Positions 34,801-44,399 of a stretch of DNA of 64,000 nucleotides are shown here, piece by piece. The stretch comes from CAVVUC01 sp963751395 (lineage in GTDB: Bacteria > Verrucomicrobiota > Verrucomicrobiia > Chthoniobacterales > Chthoniobacteraceae). The notes under the pieces are model-generated. The model was not told where the DNA came from. It saw only the letters and a program-made list of their open reading frames with translations, and searched no databases. The DNA lies in assembly GCA_963751395.1 (NCBI GenBank), contig CAVVUC010000001.1, positions 372,001 through 436,000 of the forward strand. Direction: 5' to 3'. Both the position numbers and the translations under genes were made by a program. Each line of letters begins with the position of its first letter. Within the stretch, counting starts at the first letter, position 1.

Positions 34801-37800
34801 CCATCGACACCGGCGGCCGCGCCGCTTCCACCTACGGAACCTTCTCGATCCAAAACAACGCCAACGGGATCTCCCTCGCCTGGCTGCCGCTCGGTCTAAC
34901 TGCCGACGACCAATGGCGCTTCAACTGGTTCGGCGCCACCTCCAACACCGGTGACGCCGCGGACTCGGCCGACCCGGACAACGATGGCATCACCAACATT
35001 CAGGAGCGCACGCTCGGCTATGACCCCACCGTCGCCCAGCCGGTCACCTTCACCAACACCTCCACCGCCGCCACGCTGCTCTGGAGCACAGCCTCGAATT
35101 GGAATCCCGCCGTCGTCCCCGCAGGCGGCACGGCGGCGCGCATCGGTTTCTTCACCGGCCAGACGCTCAATGCCGGGACGATCACGATCAACGTTGATCC
35201 CGCCGGTCCCATCACGACCAACCAGCTCAATCTGAATGGCTCCCCCAGTGGCACGGTGAACGTCAACCTTTCCGGCGCGGCTATCTCGCTCAGCGCCACT
35301 GGCTCCACCCTGCCGAAGATTTCCCTCGCCGGTCCCACCAGCGGCTTCACCTACGCCGTCGCCAACGCCCTGACGCTTGCCGCCAATACCACGATCGACG
35401 GCCCGAACTCCGGCACCTGCCGTTTCAATGGTCCGATCTCCGGCCCGGGCGGCATTACCCGCACCGGCGGCTACGCAACGATCATCCTTTCGTCGAACAA
35501 CAGCTACCAGGGAACCACCACGCTCTCCGCCGGCAGCACCCAGGTCGGCAACGGCGGCAGCACGGGAACCCTCGGCTCCGGCGGGATCATCAACAACGCC
35601 AGCCTCACCTTCAACCGCACCGGAACCTACTCGCTTGCCCAAGCGATTTCCGGCACGGGCTCGTCCACCTTCACCGGCGGAGCCGCTTACACGCTGGCCG
35701 GAGCGCATACCGGCACCGGCGCGATCAGTGTGAGCTCCTCCAGTTCGCTCGTCGTCAGCGGCAGCATTTCCTCCGCTTCCAACTTCACGCTGAACAACAC
35801 CGCCACCCTCGACAACCGCGGCTCGATCACCACCACGGGAAACCTCAGCACTCCCGCCTCCACCACCTACCGCGCCCGCCTCGGCCAATCCGGCGCGGCC
35901 CCGCTGAACATCGGCGGCACCGTCACTCTCGGCGCAACCCTCGCCCTGGACATCGCGGAATACCTGCCGCAGACCAGCGTCCTCACACTCGTCAACAAAT
36001 CCAGCGCGGGAGCTGTTAGCGGAACCTTCAGCGGCCGCGCCGACAACACGACCTTCACCGTCGCCGGACCTGGTGGAAACTTCACCTTCCGCATCCGCTA
36101 CACCGGCGGCGATGGCAATGACGTGACGCTTACGGTGGAAAGCGCGCCACCCGGCCCGCCGGTCATCACCGTGCCGGCACCCATCACCGTCGAGGCCGCG
36201 GGCCCCACCGGCACCGTGGTGACTTTCGCCACCTCGGCCGTGAACAGCAGCGGCCAGCCGGTTTCCACCACCAACAACCCGGCCTCCGGTTCGCTCTTTC
36301 CGCTGGGCGTCACCACCGTCACCGCCAGCGCCACGTCCGGCATACTCACATCCAACAAAACCTTCACCGTCACCGTGGTGGACAGCGTCGCTCCGGTCAT
36401 CACCCTGCCAAGCGACATCACCATCGAGGCCACCGGGCCGGCGGGAGCCGTTGCGAATTTCGCGCCCACCGCCAGCGACGCCATCAGCGGCGCGGTCAGT
36501 CCGTCGTGCCTGCCCGCATCCGGTTCGACCTTCCCGCTTGGCACCACGGCCGTCACGGTCACGGCCACCGATCCCTCCGGAAATTCCGCCACCGGCTCGT
36601 TCAACGTCAACGTGGTGGACACCACCGGTCCGCAGCTAACTGTTCCGGCGTCGGTTAGTCTCGGCACCGCGAATACTTCGGCGGCGGTCACTTTCAGCAC
36701 CTCGGCCGTCGATTTGGTCAGCGGAGCCGTCATACCCGTTTGCACGCCGCCCTCCGGTTTTACCTTCCCGCTCGGCACCTCATCGGTGACCGCGAGCGCC
36801 ACCGATGCCTCGGGTAACACCACCACGAAGACCTTCAACGTCACGGTGTACGACAGCACCGGCACCCGCCAGACCACGCCCGGCGGCATCGTCGAAACCA
36901 CGACCGAGCGCGATGCCCGCCTCGGTTGGTGGCGCGAGGGCAAGTTCGGCATGTTCGTCCACTGGGGACCCACCTCGGTTTATGAAGGAGCCTACAACGG
37001 CCAGGAGGTCGTGACCTATGCCGACTGGATGATGTTTGGCCAACAGATCTCCGTCGCCAAATACCGCAGCAACGCCCAGCAGTTCAACCCGGTCCAGTTC
37101 AACGCCGAGGACTGGGTGCTGCTCGCCAAAGCCGCCGGCCAGAAATACATCGTTCTCACCGCCAAGCACCATGACGGCCACGCGCTCTGGCCTAGCGCCG
37201 CCAGTTCCTTCGACATCGCCGATGTTTCTGGTTTCCCGCGCAACATCCTGCAGGAACTCGTGGACGCCTGCCGCAAGCACGGGCTGAAGGTCGGTTTCTA
37301 CTATTCCCACGCCAAGGACTGGAGCAACCCGGGCGGCGGCATCGGGAATTTCCCGCCGAACAACGACCTGCCCTGGGATCCCGCCCAGGCCGGAAATACG
37401 GATGACTATCTAACGAACGTCGCCGTCCATCAGGTCCGCGAGTTGCTCACCGAGTTCGGCCCGATCGACATGCTCTGGTTCGACACGCCGATCAACATGA
37501 CCGACACCCGCGCCGCCGCCTTCCGCGCCGCGCTCGGCCAACAGCCGAACCTCATCGTCAACGACCGCCTCGGCGGCGTTTACAAAGGCGACTATGACAC
37601 GCCGGAGAACAGCATCCCCGCCACCGCCGAAACCGGCGGACGCGATTTCGAAAGTTGCATGACCATCGGCGCGAAGTGGTTTTATAACCGTTACGACACC
37701 CAGCCGAAGTCCTACTCCGAACTGCTCCGCAACCTCATCGATGTCTCCCACAAGGGCGGCAATCTCCTACTTGATGTCGGCCCGGACGCGCAGGGCCGCA

Positions 37801-40800
37801 TCCCCGGTTATGCGGTGGACCGCCTCCAGCGCATGGGCGAATGGCTGCGCGTGAACGGCGAGTCCATCTACGGCACGGTCGCCGGACCATGGACCGCCGC
37901 ACAGATCCCCTGGGGCCGCGCCACGCGGAAAGGAAACCGCCTCTACCTGCATGTCTTCGATTGGCCGGCCGACGGCACGCTCGAAGTGCCGCTCGCCTCC
38001 ACCGTCACCGGAGCGCGCCTGCTCGCCGCGCCGACCACCGCTCTAACCACCAGCGTGGTGAACGGCCAGGTGGTCATCAATCTCCCCACCACCGCGCCCG
38101 ATCCCGTCGCCTCGGTGATCATCCTCGATTACAGCGGCACCCTCACCAACGGCAACTCCGCGCCGGTCGTCGTCGATGGCAACGCCGTCTCCACCGCCGG
38201 TGCCGCCGCCGATCTCAGCCTGCGCACGCTCGCCAGCGACGACATCACGGCCACCACCAGCCTCGTCTTCGCCGTCTCCAACGCGGTCGGCGGAACCGTC
38301 GCCCTGCAACCCGACGGCTACACCGCCCGCTTCACGCCAACTCCCGGATTTACCGGTGAAATGAGTTATACTTTCACCGCCAAGGACGCGGGCAATCTCG
38401 TTAGCAATCCCGCGACCGTCCGCATCAGCGAGCCGGTTGTCACCCGCAACTGGACCTCCGTCAGCACCGGAAACTGGAGCACCGCTGGAAACTGGAACCC
38501 CGCCAGCGCTCCGGCTTCTGGACGTGGCACGCAGGTCAGCTTTTTCTCCGGCCTCACCGTGCCCGGCGCGGCGCGCACCTTCACCCAGGACATCGCGACT
38601 CCGCTGCGGCTCAACAAAATGGCACTCTCCGGAACCGGTGCCTCGGGCGCGAATCTAACCGTCAATGGTAACGGCCTCGAGTTTGTTCGCAACGGCGCGA
38701 CCTTGCCAGTCATCGATCTCACCTGCACCGGCGGCAACTCGACCTACACCGTCGCCCAACCGATCCAGCTCAGTTCCGACACCACCTTCAACGGCCCGAA
38801 CTCCGCCACCCACATCTTCAGCGGCGTCATCAGCGGCAGCGGCGGCCTCACCCGCACCGGCGAATACGCCAGCCTCATCTTCACGGAGAACAACAGCTAC
38901 ACCGGTCCGACCAAGTTGCTCGCTGGAACCACCCAGATCGGCAACGGCGGCACCACTGGATCACTCGGCACCGGTCCGCTCACGCTCGACGGCTCGCTCA
39001 CGATCAACCGCTCGAACGCCCTCGATCTCACCCAACCGATCTCCGGCTTCGGCTCGATCCTTCACAACGGCTCCGGCACCACCACGCTCGGCGCGGCCAA
39101 CAGCTTCAGCGGCACCACCTCGGTTTACCTCGGCATGCTCGTCGCTTCCTCGCTCAACAGCCACAACAACGGCGCGCCTCCGCTCGCCACCAGCAGCCTC
39201 GGCGCGCCGATCTCGCCGCTCGCCGCGGTGATCGCCCTCGGTTCGGGCTCGGGCACCGGCACCCTGCGCTACACCGGAACCGGCGAAACCACCGACCGCC
39301 CGATCAACCTGCGCGGCACCAACGGCGCGGCCATCGATCACAGCGGCAGCGGACTGCTCAAGTTCACCAGCGACTTCCAGGCCACCGGCGCCAGCAGCAA
39401 GACGCTCACGCTCACCGGTTCCACGACCGCCAGCGGCGAGATCGCCGGAGCCATTGTTGACAACTCGCCGACGAACAAAACCTCGCTCGCGAAATCCGGC
39501 AGCGGCACCTGGATCCTCTCCGGAAACACCAGCTACACCGGCACGACCAGCGTCTCCGCCGGGAATCTAACCGTCACCGGCACGCTCGCCAGCCCCGCCG
39601 CCCTCACGGTTTCCCCGGGAGCCACGCTCTCCGGCAACGGCGAGATCGCCTCGCCCGTCACGATCAATGGAACGCTCGCCCCCATGGGCATGCAGCTCAC
39701 CAGCAGCCTCGCGCTCGCCAGCAGCGCCCGCTTGCGCATCGAGGCCAACGCCAACGACGCCGCCTCCTTCGGCGGTCTAGCAGGAAACGGCATCTCCATC
39801 TCCAGCGGAGCCGCGCTTGATTTGATTCTCAATGATTCCGGCAGCAGCGTGAATTTCCTCCACTCCTTCTGGCGCACGCCTTGTTCCTGGCCGGTGCTGG
39901 TCGGCACCTCGCGCAGCGGCACCCTCGCGCTCGGCACCATCACCACCGATGCCGGCGGCCGCCCCGCCGCGACCTACGGCAGCTTCAGCCTCGAACACAC
40001 CGCCACCGGCGTGAACCTGCTCTGGACCCCGCTGCCCGGCTTCGCGGTGGTGGAAAACCCGGCGATCAACCTGCTGTTGCCGATCTCCAACCCGGTCAGC
40101 TTGCCGGACAACCAGACCGCCCTCCGCCTCATCGTTTCCCTCACCGGCGGCACCGGCACCACGCTCACGTGGTCGAAGGTATCCGGTCCCGGAACCGTCA
40201 CCTTCGGCAATGCGTCCGCCACCGACACCACCGCGACCTTCTCCGCGGATGGCACCTACGTGCTGCGCGCCACCGCCGCCAATGCGATCGGCAGCTCGCC
40301 GCTCGATCTCACGGTCCGCGTGAATCCCGCCACCTTGCTGACCTTGCGCCAGGGCCTGAACGGCTACACCCACGCCGCCACCTTCATCCGCTCGGACACC
40401 AAAACCTGGAACTCCGGCGCGCGCGACCAGTTCATCGTCGGCCGCAGCGGCGGCACGATCTTCCGCAGCCTGCTCTCGTTCCCGATCAACTCCCTCCCGC
40501 CCGAAGCCGTGCTGCAAAGCGTCGCGCTCGACCTGTGGACCTCCGAAGCGGCCAGCGGCAATGTCGGCGAACTCCAGCTCCACCATCTAACAAGCAACTT
40601 CACCGAAGGAACCGGCAGCGGCGGCAGCGCGACCAGCGGCATCTACTCCGGCGCCGACTGGAACAGCCGCGTCGGCGGCTTCGCCCTCGACGGACTCTGG
40701 GCCGCGGGCGGAGGACTCGAAGGCACCGACTTCGAACCGACCACGCTATCCACCCGCGACGGCTTCAGCGCCACGACGCTCGGTCTGCAACACAGCTTCC

Positions 40801-41642
40801 CAAGCTCCGACGAATTCCTCGCCGCCGCCGCCACCGCCCGCTCCAGCGGCGAGCCGCTCAACCTGTTGCTCTTCTCCCCGGCCACCGAAGCCGCCACCAG
40901 CACCGCCTTCGCCCGGCTTGGTTCGAACGAGAACGGCACCAGCGACCGCCGTCCGCAACTCACGCTGACCTTCTCGCTTCCCAGTGTGCCGGTCATCGAT
41001 CCGGGCAGCGCGCCCACCGCCAATGTGGGTGTCGACGCGCCGCTCAACGGCAGCGTGACAGATGGCACGTTGTCGCAATGGTCGCTGGTCAGCGGCCCTG
41101 GTCCCGCGTTTTTCGCGGATTCGGCATCGCCCGTCACCACCGTGATGTTCAGCAAGCCGGGCAGCTACACACTCCGACTCAGCGCGGCCAACGGCTCCGG
41201 CGAGAGCAGCCGCACGCTGTTGGTCAACGCCATCGGCACCGCGCTCACCGAGGCGGAAATCTGGCGTTACAATGCGTTCGGGACCACCAGCAACTCAGGC
41301 GATGCCTCCGACAATGCCGATCCTAACAACGACGGCGAAACCAACCTCCTCGAATTCGCCACTGGCCAGGATCCGAATGCTTCCACCCATGTCGTCAGCT
41401 CGCTGGCAAATACCGCCACGGATCTCGAATTCACCTACACCCGCAGCAAGGCCGCCGTATTCGACGGCTTCCTGTTCATCGTCGAATGGAGCGACACACT
41501 CGCTGCCGGAAACTGGAGCGCCGACGGGGTCAACCAAACAGCTCCCGTCACCAACCAGGGCGCTACGGATCGGGTCACGGCCATCGTCCCCGCCGGCCCC
41601 GGCCCGAGGCGTTTCCTCCGCCTCAAAATCACGAAGCCGTGA
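31752..41642 (+). CDS. 3296-aa secreted protein carrying both GH16 and GH29 domains
   Basis: It starts 5 bp after the previous gene. Order: signal peptide (MKTQRIALTLLSIWLLQAAAHA); fibronectin III-like; golvesin-like (to about 250); GH16 (about 270-486, catalytic E370-I-D-A-P-E375); first PATR block (about 500-1040); an internal copy of the acidic-loop C-terminal domain (about 1050-1095, DPDNDGITNIQE); second PATR block (to about 1456); three HYR domains (about 1465-1703). Then a GH29 fucosidase domain (about 1715-2125, WWREGKFGMFVHWGPTS, nucleophile Asp1911 in LWFDTP), a cadherin-like domain, a third PATR block (about 2230-2765), a DNRLRE-like domain (about 2860-3076) and the shared C-terminal domain ending RRFLRLKITKP. 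One chain thus joins backbone cleavage and fucose removal. The internal end-domain suggests fusion of two ancestral proteins. Confidence 0.9.
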   Translation: MKTQRIALTLLSIWLLQAAAHALPVAPASINVAPSDASGQVTLSWSAVSGATGYNVKRGTSPTSALTTLATGTATTYSDTPALTGTAYYYTVTTLDATGESPATRGVWASTGVILDNVAPGGSAPGVTIAGTWATTSITGFYGTSAVYAVKTTGTTPTATYTYTPTLPARGNYDVYLRWSAYPNRATNTPVDFIFPDGKRTVAINQEINGGVWNLITNVSAEAGTTTRVVIRNNGANDYVVADAVQFVPRHAPWAPAAEKPQDYTILPLTDDFDGTALNTSVWSVFRQNVTVGGGRLRTKLSYIGSVPIGSATTADLENEANWIEGGVTSDHGQKFGYHESRLRIPQAPATGVDMAYWHNALDEILHGYEIDAPEFFNSRTDPSLNGYGFGVWNHFNGVRTWNYGAKYPALGDVTQYITIGLEWRTDNSQIVYINGKKVYTAPSSGMNDTEAIQGTSILLSTKVLDWLHPNAALDGQEALWDYTRYYQKPGWLGAVDGVWDKTANWGPDGLPGPGFAAVFNVPNAPAAVSLTSDQSLQSLYLDGATLPAHTFSGPGKLVLGAGKPGDTSCTHGGIAMNTLVAVDQTFNTAITGVQNLQFSNHSRSPGVALRLNGQISGDGVTPRDVDFLTPIASNSTLGVIVLGQALGPGLLNVHKAGDTPFTLPANSQHSGELRIARGPVTIPDISSLGTNSTAAVLFYPRYLHSDPWRPRLTYTGPAATSAHAIRFDGRYPDGILESNGTGPLNWTGSLIFGSGGSPSKIRSANPRLTLGATTSSGNNIFAGNISDADVVTSITNSDGTITTAPAKLSLIKTGSGTWILTGTNSLSATLSVSQGKLIIGSGTSGSLAFTGSAGISVASGAEIGFGRDDAATFSAPISGGGLLRKRGTGVLTLSGTHTYTGGTVIEAGTLTGTPTLASAVSVGNSNLAIPPSGVFSFSGALTFTGTGRIVCEMNSTAGIGQITSGSALASAGAVNLTFNSPGSTVNFTDPFWSTMRSWPLVNAPSRTANFTLGTVTIDTGGRAASTYGTFSIQNNANGISLAWLPLGLTADDQWRFNWFGATSNTGDAADSADPDNDGITNIQERTLGYDPTVAQPVTFTNTSTAATLLWSTASNWNPAVVPAGGTAARIGFFTGQTLNAGTITINVDPAGPITTNQLNLNGSPSGTVNVNLSGAAISLSATGSTLPKISLAGPTSGFTYAVANALTLAANTTIDGPNSGTCRFNGPISGPGGITRTGGYATIILSSNNSYQGTTTLSAGSTQVGNGGSTGTLGSGGIINNASLTFNRTGTYSLAQAISGTGSSTFTGGAAYTLAGAHTGTGAISVSSSSSLVVSGSISSASNFTLNNTATLDNRGSITTTGNLSTPASTTYRARLGQSGAAPLNIGGTVTLGATLALDIAEYLPQTSVLTLVNKSSAGAVSGTFSGRADNTTFTVAGPGGNFTFRIRYTGGDGNDVTLTVESAPPGPPVITVPAPITVEAAGPTGTVVTFATSAVNSSGQPVSTTNNPASGSLFPLGVTTVTASATSGILTSNKTFTVTVVDSVAPVITLPSDITIEATGPAGAVANFAPTASDAISGAVSPSCLPASGSTFPLGTTAVTVTATDPSGNSATGSFNVNVVDTTGPQLTVPASVSLGTANTSAAVTFSTSAVDLVSGAVIPVCTPPSGFTFPLGTSSVTASATDASGNTTTKTFNVTVYDSTGTRQTTPGGIVETTTERDARLGWWREGKFGMFVHWGPTSVYEGAYNGQEVVTYADWMMFGQQISVAKYRSNAQQFNPVQFNAEDWVLLAKAAGQKYIVLTAKHHDGHALWPSAASSFDIADVSGFPRNILQELVDACRKHGLKVGFYYSHAKDWSNPGGGIGNFPPNNDLPWDPAQAGNTDDYLTNVAVHQVRELLTEFGPIDMLWFDTPINMTDTRAAAFRAALGQQPNLIVNDRLGGVYKGDYDTPENSIPATAETGGRDFESCMTIGAKWFYNRYDTQPKSYSELLRNLIDVSHKGGNLLLDVGPDAQGRIPGYAVDRLQRMGEWLRVNGESIYGTVAGPWTAAQIPWGRATRKGNRLYLHVFDWPADGTLEVPLASTVTGARLLAAPTTALTTSVVNGQVVINLPTTAPDPVASVIILDYSGTLTNGNSAPVVVDGNAVSTAGAAADLSLRTLASDDITATTSLVFAVSNAVGGTVALQPDGYTARFTPTPGFTGEMSYTFTAKDAGNLVSNPATVRISEPVVTRNWTSVSTGNWSTAGNWNPASAPASGRGTQVSFFSGLTVPGAARTFTQDIATPLRLNKMALSGTGASGANLTVNGNGLEFVRNGATLPVIDLTCTGGNSTYTVAQPIQLSSDTTFNGPNSATHIFSGVISGSGGLTRTGEYASLIFTENNSYTGPTKLLAGTTQIGNGGTTGSLGTGPLTLDGSLTINRSNALDLTQPISGFGSILHNGSGTTTLGAANSFSGTTSVYLGMLVASSLNSHNNGAPPLATSSLGAPISPLAAVIALGSGSGTGTLRYTGTGETTDRPINLRGTNGAAIDHSGSGLLKFTSDFQATGASSKTLTLTGSTTASGEIAGAIVDNSPTNKTSLAKSGSGTWILSGNTSYTGTTSVSAGNLTVTGTLASPAALTVSPGATLSGNGEIASPVTINGTLAPMGMQLTSSLALASSARLRIEANANDAASFGGLAGNGISISSGAALDLILNDSGSSVNFLHSFWRTPCSWPVLVGTSRSGTLALGTITTDAGGRPAATYGSFSLEHTATGVNLLWTPLPGFAVVENPAINLLLPISNPVSLPDNQTALRLIVSLTGGTGTTLTWSKVSGPGTVTFGNASATDTTATFSADGTYVLRATAANAIGSSPLDLTVRVNPATLLTLRQGLNGYTHAATFIRSDTKTWNSGARDQFIVGRSGGTIFRSLLSFPINSLPPEAVLQSVALDLWTSEAASGNVGELQLHHLTSNFTEGTGSGGSATSGIYSGADWNSRVGGFALDGLWAAGGGLEGTDFEPTTLSTRDGFSATTLGLQHSFPSSDEFLAAAATARSSGEPLNLLLFSPATEAATSTAFARLGSNENGTSDRRPQLTLTFSLPSVPVIDPGSAPTANVGVDAPLNGSVTDGTLSQWSLVSGPGPAFFADSASPVTTVMFSKPGSYTLRLSAANGSGESSRTLLVNAIGTALTEAEIWRYNAFGTTSNSGDASDNADPNNDGETNLLEFATGQDPNASTHVVSSLANTATDLEFTYTRSKAAVFDGFLFIVEWSDTLAAGNWSADGVNQTAPVTNQGATDRVTAIVPAGPGPRRFLRLKITKP

Positions 41643-41647
41643 ATAAG

Positions 41648-42382
41648 ATGGCCATGCACCACACAGCGAAATTTGTTGCGGCAGTCGTGGCATTTGCCAT
41701 GGCCTCCACGGCGCGGGCTGCTGCTCCCGCGTCGCTGACACCCGTGGCCGTCTATGGCCCGAACCGCGTGGCCCTCGACAGGCCCGCCGCCACCGGGGCG
41801 CTTTCCTACAACGTCAAACGCTCCGACACTCCCGGCGGACCGTACACGTTGCTCGGCAATGTCACCGCGACGAATTACTCCGACACCACGCCGGTCACCG
41901 GGCAGAAGTATTACTACGCGGTTACGACCATCACCTCTTTGGGAGAGAGCACCGGTTTCCGCGAGGCCGCCGCATCGCCGGGCATCGTCGTGGACAACAC
42001 GGACACCGCCAGCGTTACCAAGACCGGAAACTGGCCTGTGTCCAGCCTTTCGGGTGCGTATGGGACGAACTCCCAATACGCCACGAGTGTCAGCGGCAGC
42101 GCGACGGCGACGTTTCGTTTCACGCCGGGCCTTCCATTTTTCGCAAACTACGACATCTACATGCGCTGGCCGACGAGTTCGAACCGCTGTACCGCCACGC
42201 CGGTGGAAATCCGTTATGCCGATGGCGGCTACACTGCCGTCACCGCCAGCAAGGTGCGCCTCATCATCGATGACGCCCGCGCCTATCCGCTCATCTCGAC
42301 CTTCAGCCTGCACTTCACTTCGTTCATCATCAAAGAGGCGGAGGAAAAGAAAACCGGCACCCGCGAAGAAAAAGCCATCTAA
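41648..42382 (+). CDS. Secreted fibronectin III/golvesin-domain protein with fucosidase-like tail
   Basis: 244 aa, 5 bp after the giant gene. It has a signal peptide (MAMHHTAKFVAAVVAFAMASTARA), an FN3-like domain (LSYNVKRSDTPGGPYTLLG), and a golvesin-like domain cut short after FANYDIYMRWPTSSN. Its last 50 residues switch to KVRLIIDDARAYPLISTF ... KKTGTREEKAI, which resembles the C-terminal beta strand of GH29 enzymes. No catalytic domain is present. It could be a standalone binding protein, or an internally deleted relative of its giant neighbours. The tail occurs again at 44216-44354. Ten bases separate it from the next GH29 gene. Confidence 0.7.
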   Translation: MAMHHTAKFVAAVVAFAMASTARAAAPASLTPVAVYGPNRVALDRPAATGALSYNVKRSDTPGGPYTLLGNVTATNYSDTTPVTGQKYYYAVTTITSLGESTGFREAAASPGIVVDNTDTASVTKTGNWPVSSLSGAYGTNSQYATSVSGSATATFRFTPGLPFFANYDIYMRWPTSSNRCTATPVEIRYADGGYTAVTASKVRLIIDDARAYPLISTFSLHFTSFIIKEAEEKKTGTREEKAI

Positions 42383-42392
42383 CACATACACC

Positions 42393-44051
42393 ATGAAAGC
42401 GTCTCAAATCTTCACAATCCTCGCCATACTTTCGTTAAGCTCGGCGGTCGCGCAATCTCCCGCTCAAAACGATGCCCGCATGTCATGGTGGCGCGAGGCC
42501 AAGTTCGGGCTATTCATCCATTGGGGCGTGTATGCGGTGCCCGCCCGAAAGGGCGAATGGGTGATGCACAACGAGAAAATCCCCGTCGCCACTTACCGGG
42601 CCTTCGCCAAGGATTTCAATCCGGTGAAATACGATCCCACCGCATGGGCCGCCCTCGCCAAGGAGGCGGGTATGCGCTACGTCGTGATCACCGCCAAGCA
42701 TCATGAGGGCTTCGCGCTTTATCCCTCGGATGTCACGGACTGGGATATTGCGGACGCATCACCCTACAAGAAGGATTTGCTAGGCCCGTTGCTGGAATCC
42801 GTCCACCAGGCGGGGCTCAAGATGGGCTTCTACTATTCCCAGGCACAGGACTGGGTGCATCCTGGTGGCGCGAAAAAATTCCATGAAGAAGGCCAGGGTT
42901 GGGACGAGGCACACAAGGGAAACTTCGACGCCTATCTGAAAGCCATCGCCCTGCCGCAAACCCGCGAGTTGATCACCCGCTACCAACCGGATGTTTTCTG
43001 GTGGGATACTCCGGACTGGATGACGCCCGAACGCGCCGCACCTTTCCAGGAGTTGATGAAACTCCGCCCCGGCATCATCACCAACAACCGTCTCGGCGGC
43101 GGGTTCCGCGGCGATATGGCCACGCCCGAACAATACATCCCGGTGACAGGCTACTCCGGCGACTGGGAAACCTGCATGACGATCGGCGAAAATTGGGGTT
43201 ACACCCAATCCGATACCGATCTCAAATCCACTGCCGTCCTCATCCGCAAACTCGCTTCGATCTGCTCGCGCGGCGGAAATTTCCTGCTCAACGTCGGCCC
43301 CACGGCTGCTGGAGAAATCCCCGCCGCCTTCGCCGATCGGCTCCGCGGCGTCGGCCAATGGCTCAAGATCAATGGCGAGTCGATTTACGGCAGCACCGCA
43401 GGTCCGTTCGCCCACTTGTCATGGGGCTGCGCGACGCGCAAAGGCGACAAGCTCTACCTCCATGTTTTCGAATGGCCGGAGAACCGCAAACTCCGCGTCC
43501 CGTTGCTCAGCAAAGCCGCGCATCCACGGCTTCTCACTTCACCTGATCAGGAACTAACCATCACCCGCGAGGCGGAGAGCCTCGTCATTGATCTCCCCTC
43601 AACGGCTCCGGATTCAGCGAACTCCGTCATCATCCTCGATCTCCCGGAAGAACCCGTCGTCCAGGCAATTCCCACTGTCGGCGCGAAGGTCAGCGCCAGC
43701 TCGGCCCAACCAAAACACGAAGCTGACAATGCGATCGACGGCACCGAGGGGAGCCGCTGGCGTGCGCCCGAAAAAGAGAAATCCGCCCGACTGGACATCG
43801 ATTTACTTCAGCCCGTTTCCATCAATGGTTTCGGCTTCGATGATCCACGCGGTTGGCCCCGCCTCAAGCAACGCTACAAACTGATGGCGGAAGTGAATGG
43901 AGAAAGGCGAGAGCTCGCCACCGGACGCACCACCGGCCACGGAGCCTTGGGAAATTTTCCGCCCGTCGTCGCCCGGAAGTTCCGACTCCACCTGACCTAT
44001 GAGAATGGAGCTCCCGGCGTCGCGGAATTTCAGCTTTACCGATCCGAGTGA
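42393..44051 (+). CDS. Secreted alpha-L-fucosidase GH29 with C-terminal F5/8-type domain
   Basis: 552 aa from ATG 42393, chosen because it opens a signal peptide (MKASQIFTILAILSLSSAVAQ); the frame upstream is antiparallel chance. The GH29 barrel carries WWREAKFGLFIHWGVYAVP, YVVITAKHHEGFALY, the nucleophile Asp205 in FWWDTPDWM, NNRLGGGF and GGNFLLNVGPTAAGEI. The C-terminus (about 425-552) is a discoidin/F5-8C-like binding domain (AQPKHEADNAIDGTEGSRW ... YENGAPGVAEFQLYRSE). It is closer in sequence to the GH29 domain of the 3296-aa protein than to the enzyme at 3801. It lies in the run of plus-strand genes, probably one operon with the gene before it. Confidence 0.92.
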   Translation: MKASQIFTILAILSLSSAVAQSPAQNDARMSWWREAKFGLFIHWGVYAVPARKGEWVMHNEKIPVATYRAFAKDFNPVKYDPTAWAALAKEAGMRYVVITAKHHEGFALYPSDVTDWDIADASPYKKDLLGPLLESVHQAGLKMGFYYSQAQDWVHPGGAKKFHEEGQGWDEAHKGNFDAYLKAIALPQTRELITRYQPDVFWWDTPDWMTPERAAPFQELMKLRPGIITNNRLGGGFRGDMATPEQYIPVTGYSGDWETCMTIGENWGYTQSDTDLKSTAVLIRKLASICSRGGNFLLNVGPTAAGEIPAAFADRLRGVGQWLKINGESIYGSTAGPFAHLSWGCATRKGDKLYLHVFEWPENRKLRVPLLSKAAHPRLLTSPDQELTITREAESLVIDLPSTAPDSANSVIILDLPEEPVVQAIPTVGAKVSASSAQPKHEADNAIDGTEGSRWRAPEKEKSARLDIDLLQPVSINGFGFDDPRGWPRLKQRYKLMAEVNGERRELATGRTTGHGALGNFPPVVARKFRLHLTYENGAPGVAEFQLYRSE

Positions 44052-44064
44052 GTTACTTTGCATC

Positions 44065-44354
44065 ATGAAACATTTCCACGATTCCGTGATTCTGCCGCTA
44101 GTATTCCTTCTTGGCATACATGTATTCGCGCCCGCTACCGCCACTCTTGAGCAAGACTTCGCCACCAGACCATCCGCCGCCCGTCCGATGGTCTGGTGGC
44201 ATTAGCTGGCCAAAACATCAGCAAGGTGCGCCTCATCATCTATGACGCCCGCGCCTATCCACTCATCTCCAACATCGGCATCCACCTCACTCCCTTCACC
44301 GTGAAAGGCGACGAACAGAAGAAAACCGACATCCGAGAGGAAAAAGCCATCTAG
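44065..44354 (+). pseudogene. Fused scraps: GH106 N-terminus and fucosidase-like tail
   Basis: ATG 44065 gives a signal peptide (MKHFHDSVILPLVFLLGI...) and ATRPSAARPMVWWH, the start of a GH106-type protein, then a stop codon at 44203. About ten bases later another frame reads NISKVRLIIYDARAYPLISN ... EEKAI, nearly repeating the tail of the protein ending at 42382. The middle of both genes is missing. This is a deletion scar joining two former neighbours. It shows that a third GH106 gene once stood here. Confidence 0.75.
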
Positions 44355-44399
44355 CAGAACCTGCATCACATTGATTTGAGAACCACGCCTGAAGAACCC

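Noticed and set aside
29220..40000. Tandem DNA repeat or CRISPR array in the PATR regions
   Set aside because: The repetition is at protein level, with irregular spacing and diverged DNA. No short identical repeats with uniform spacers exist, and no cas genes are present.
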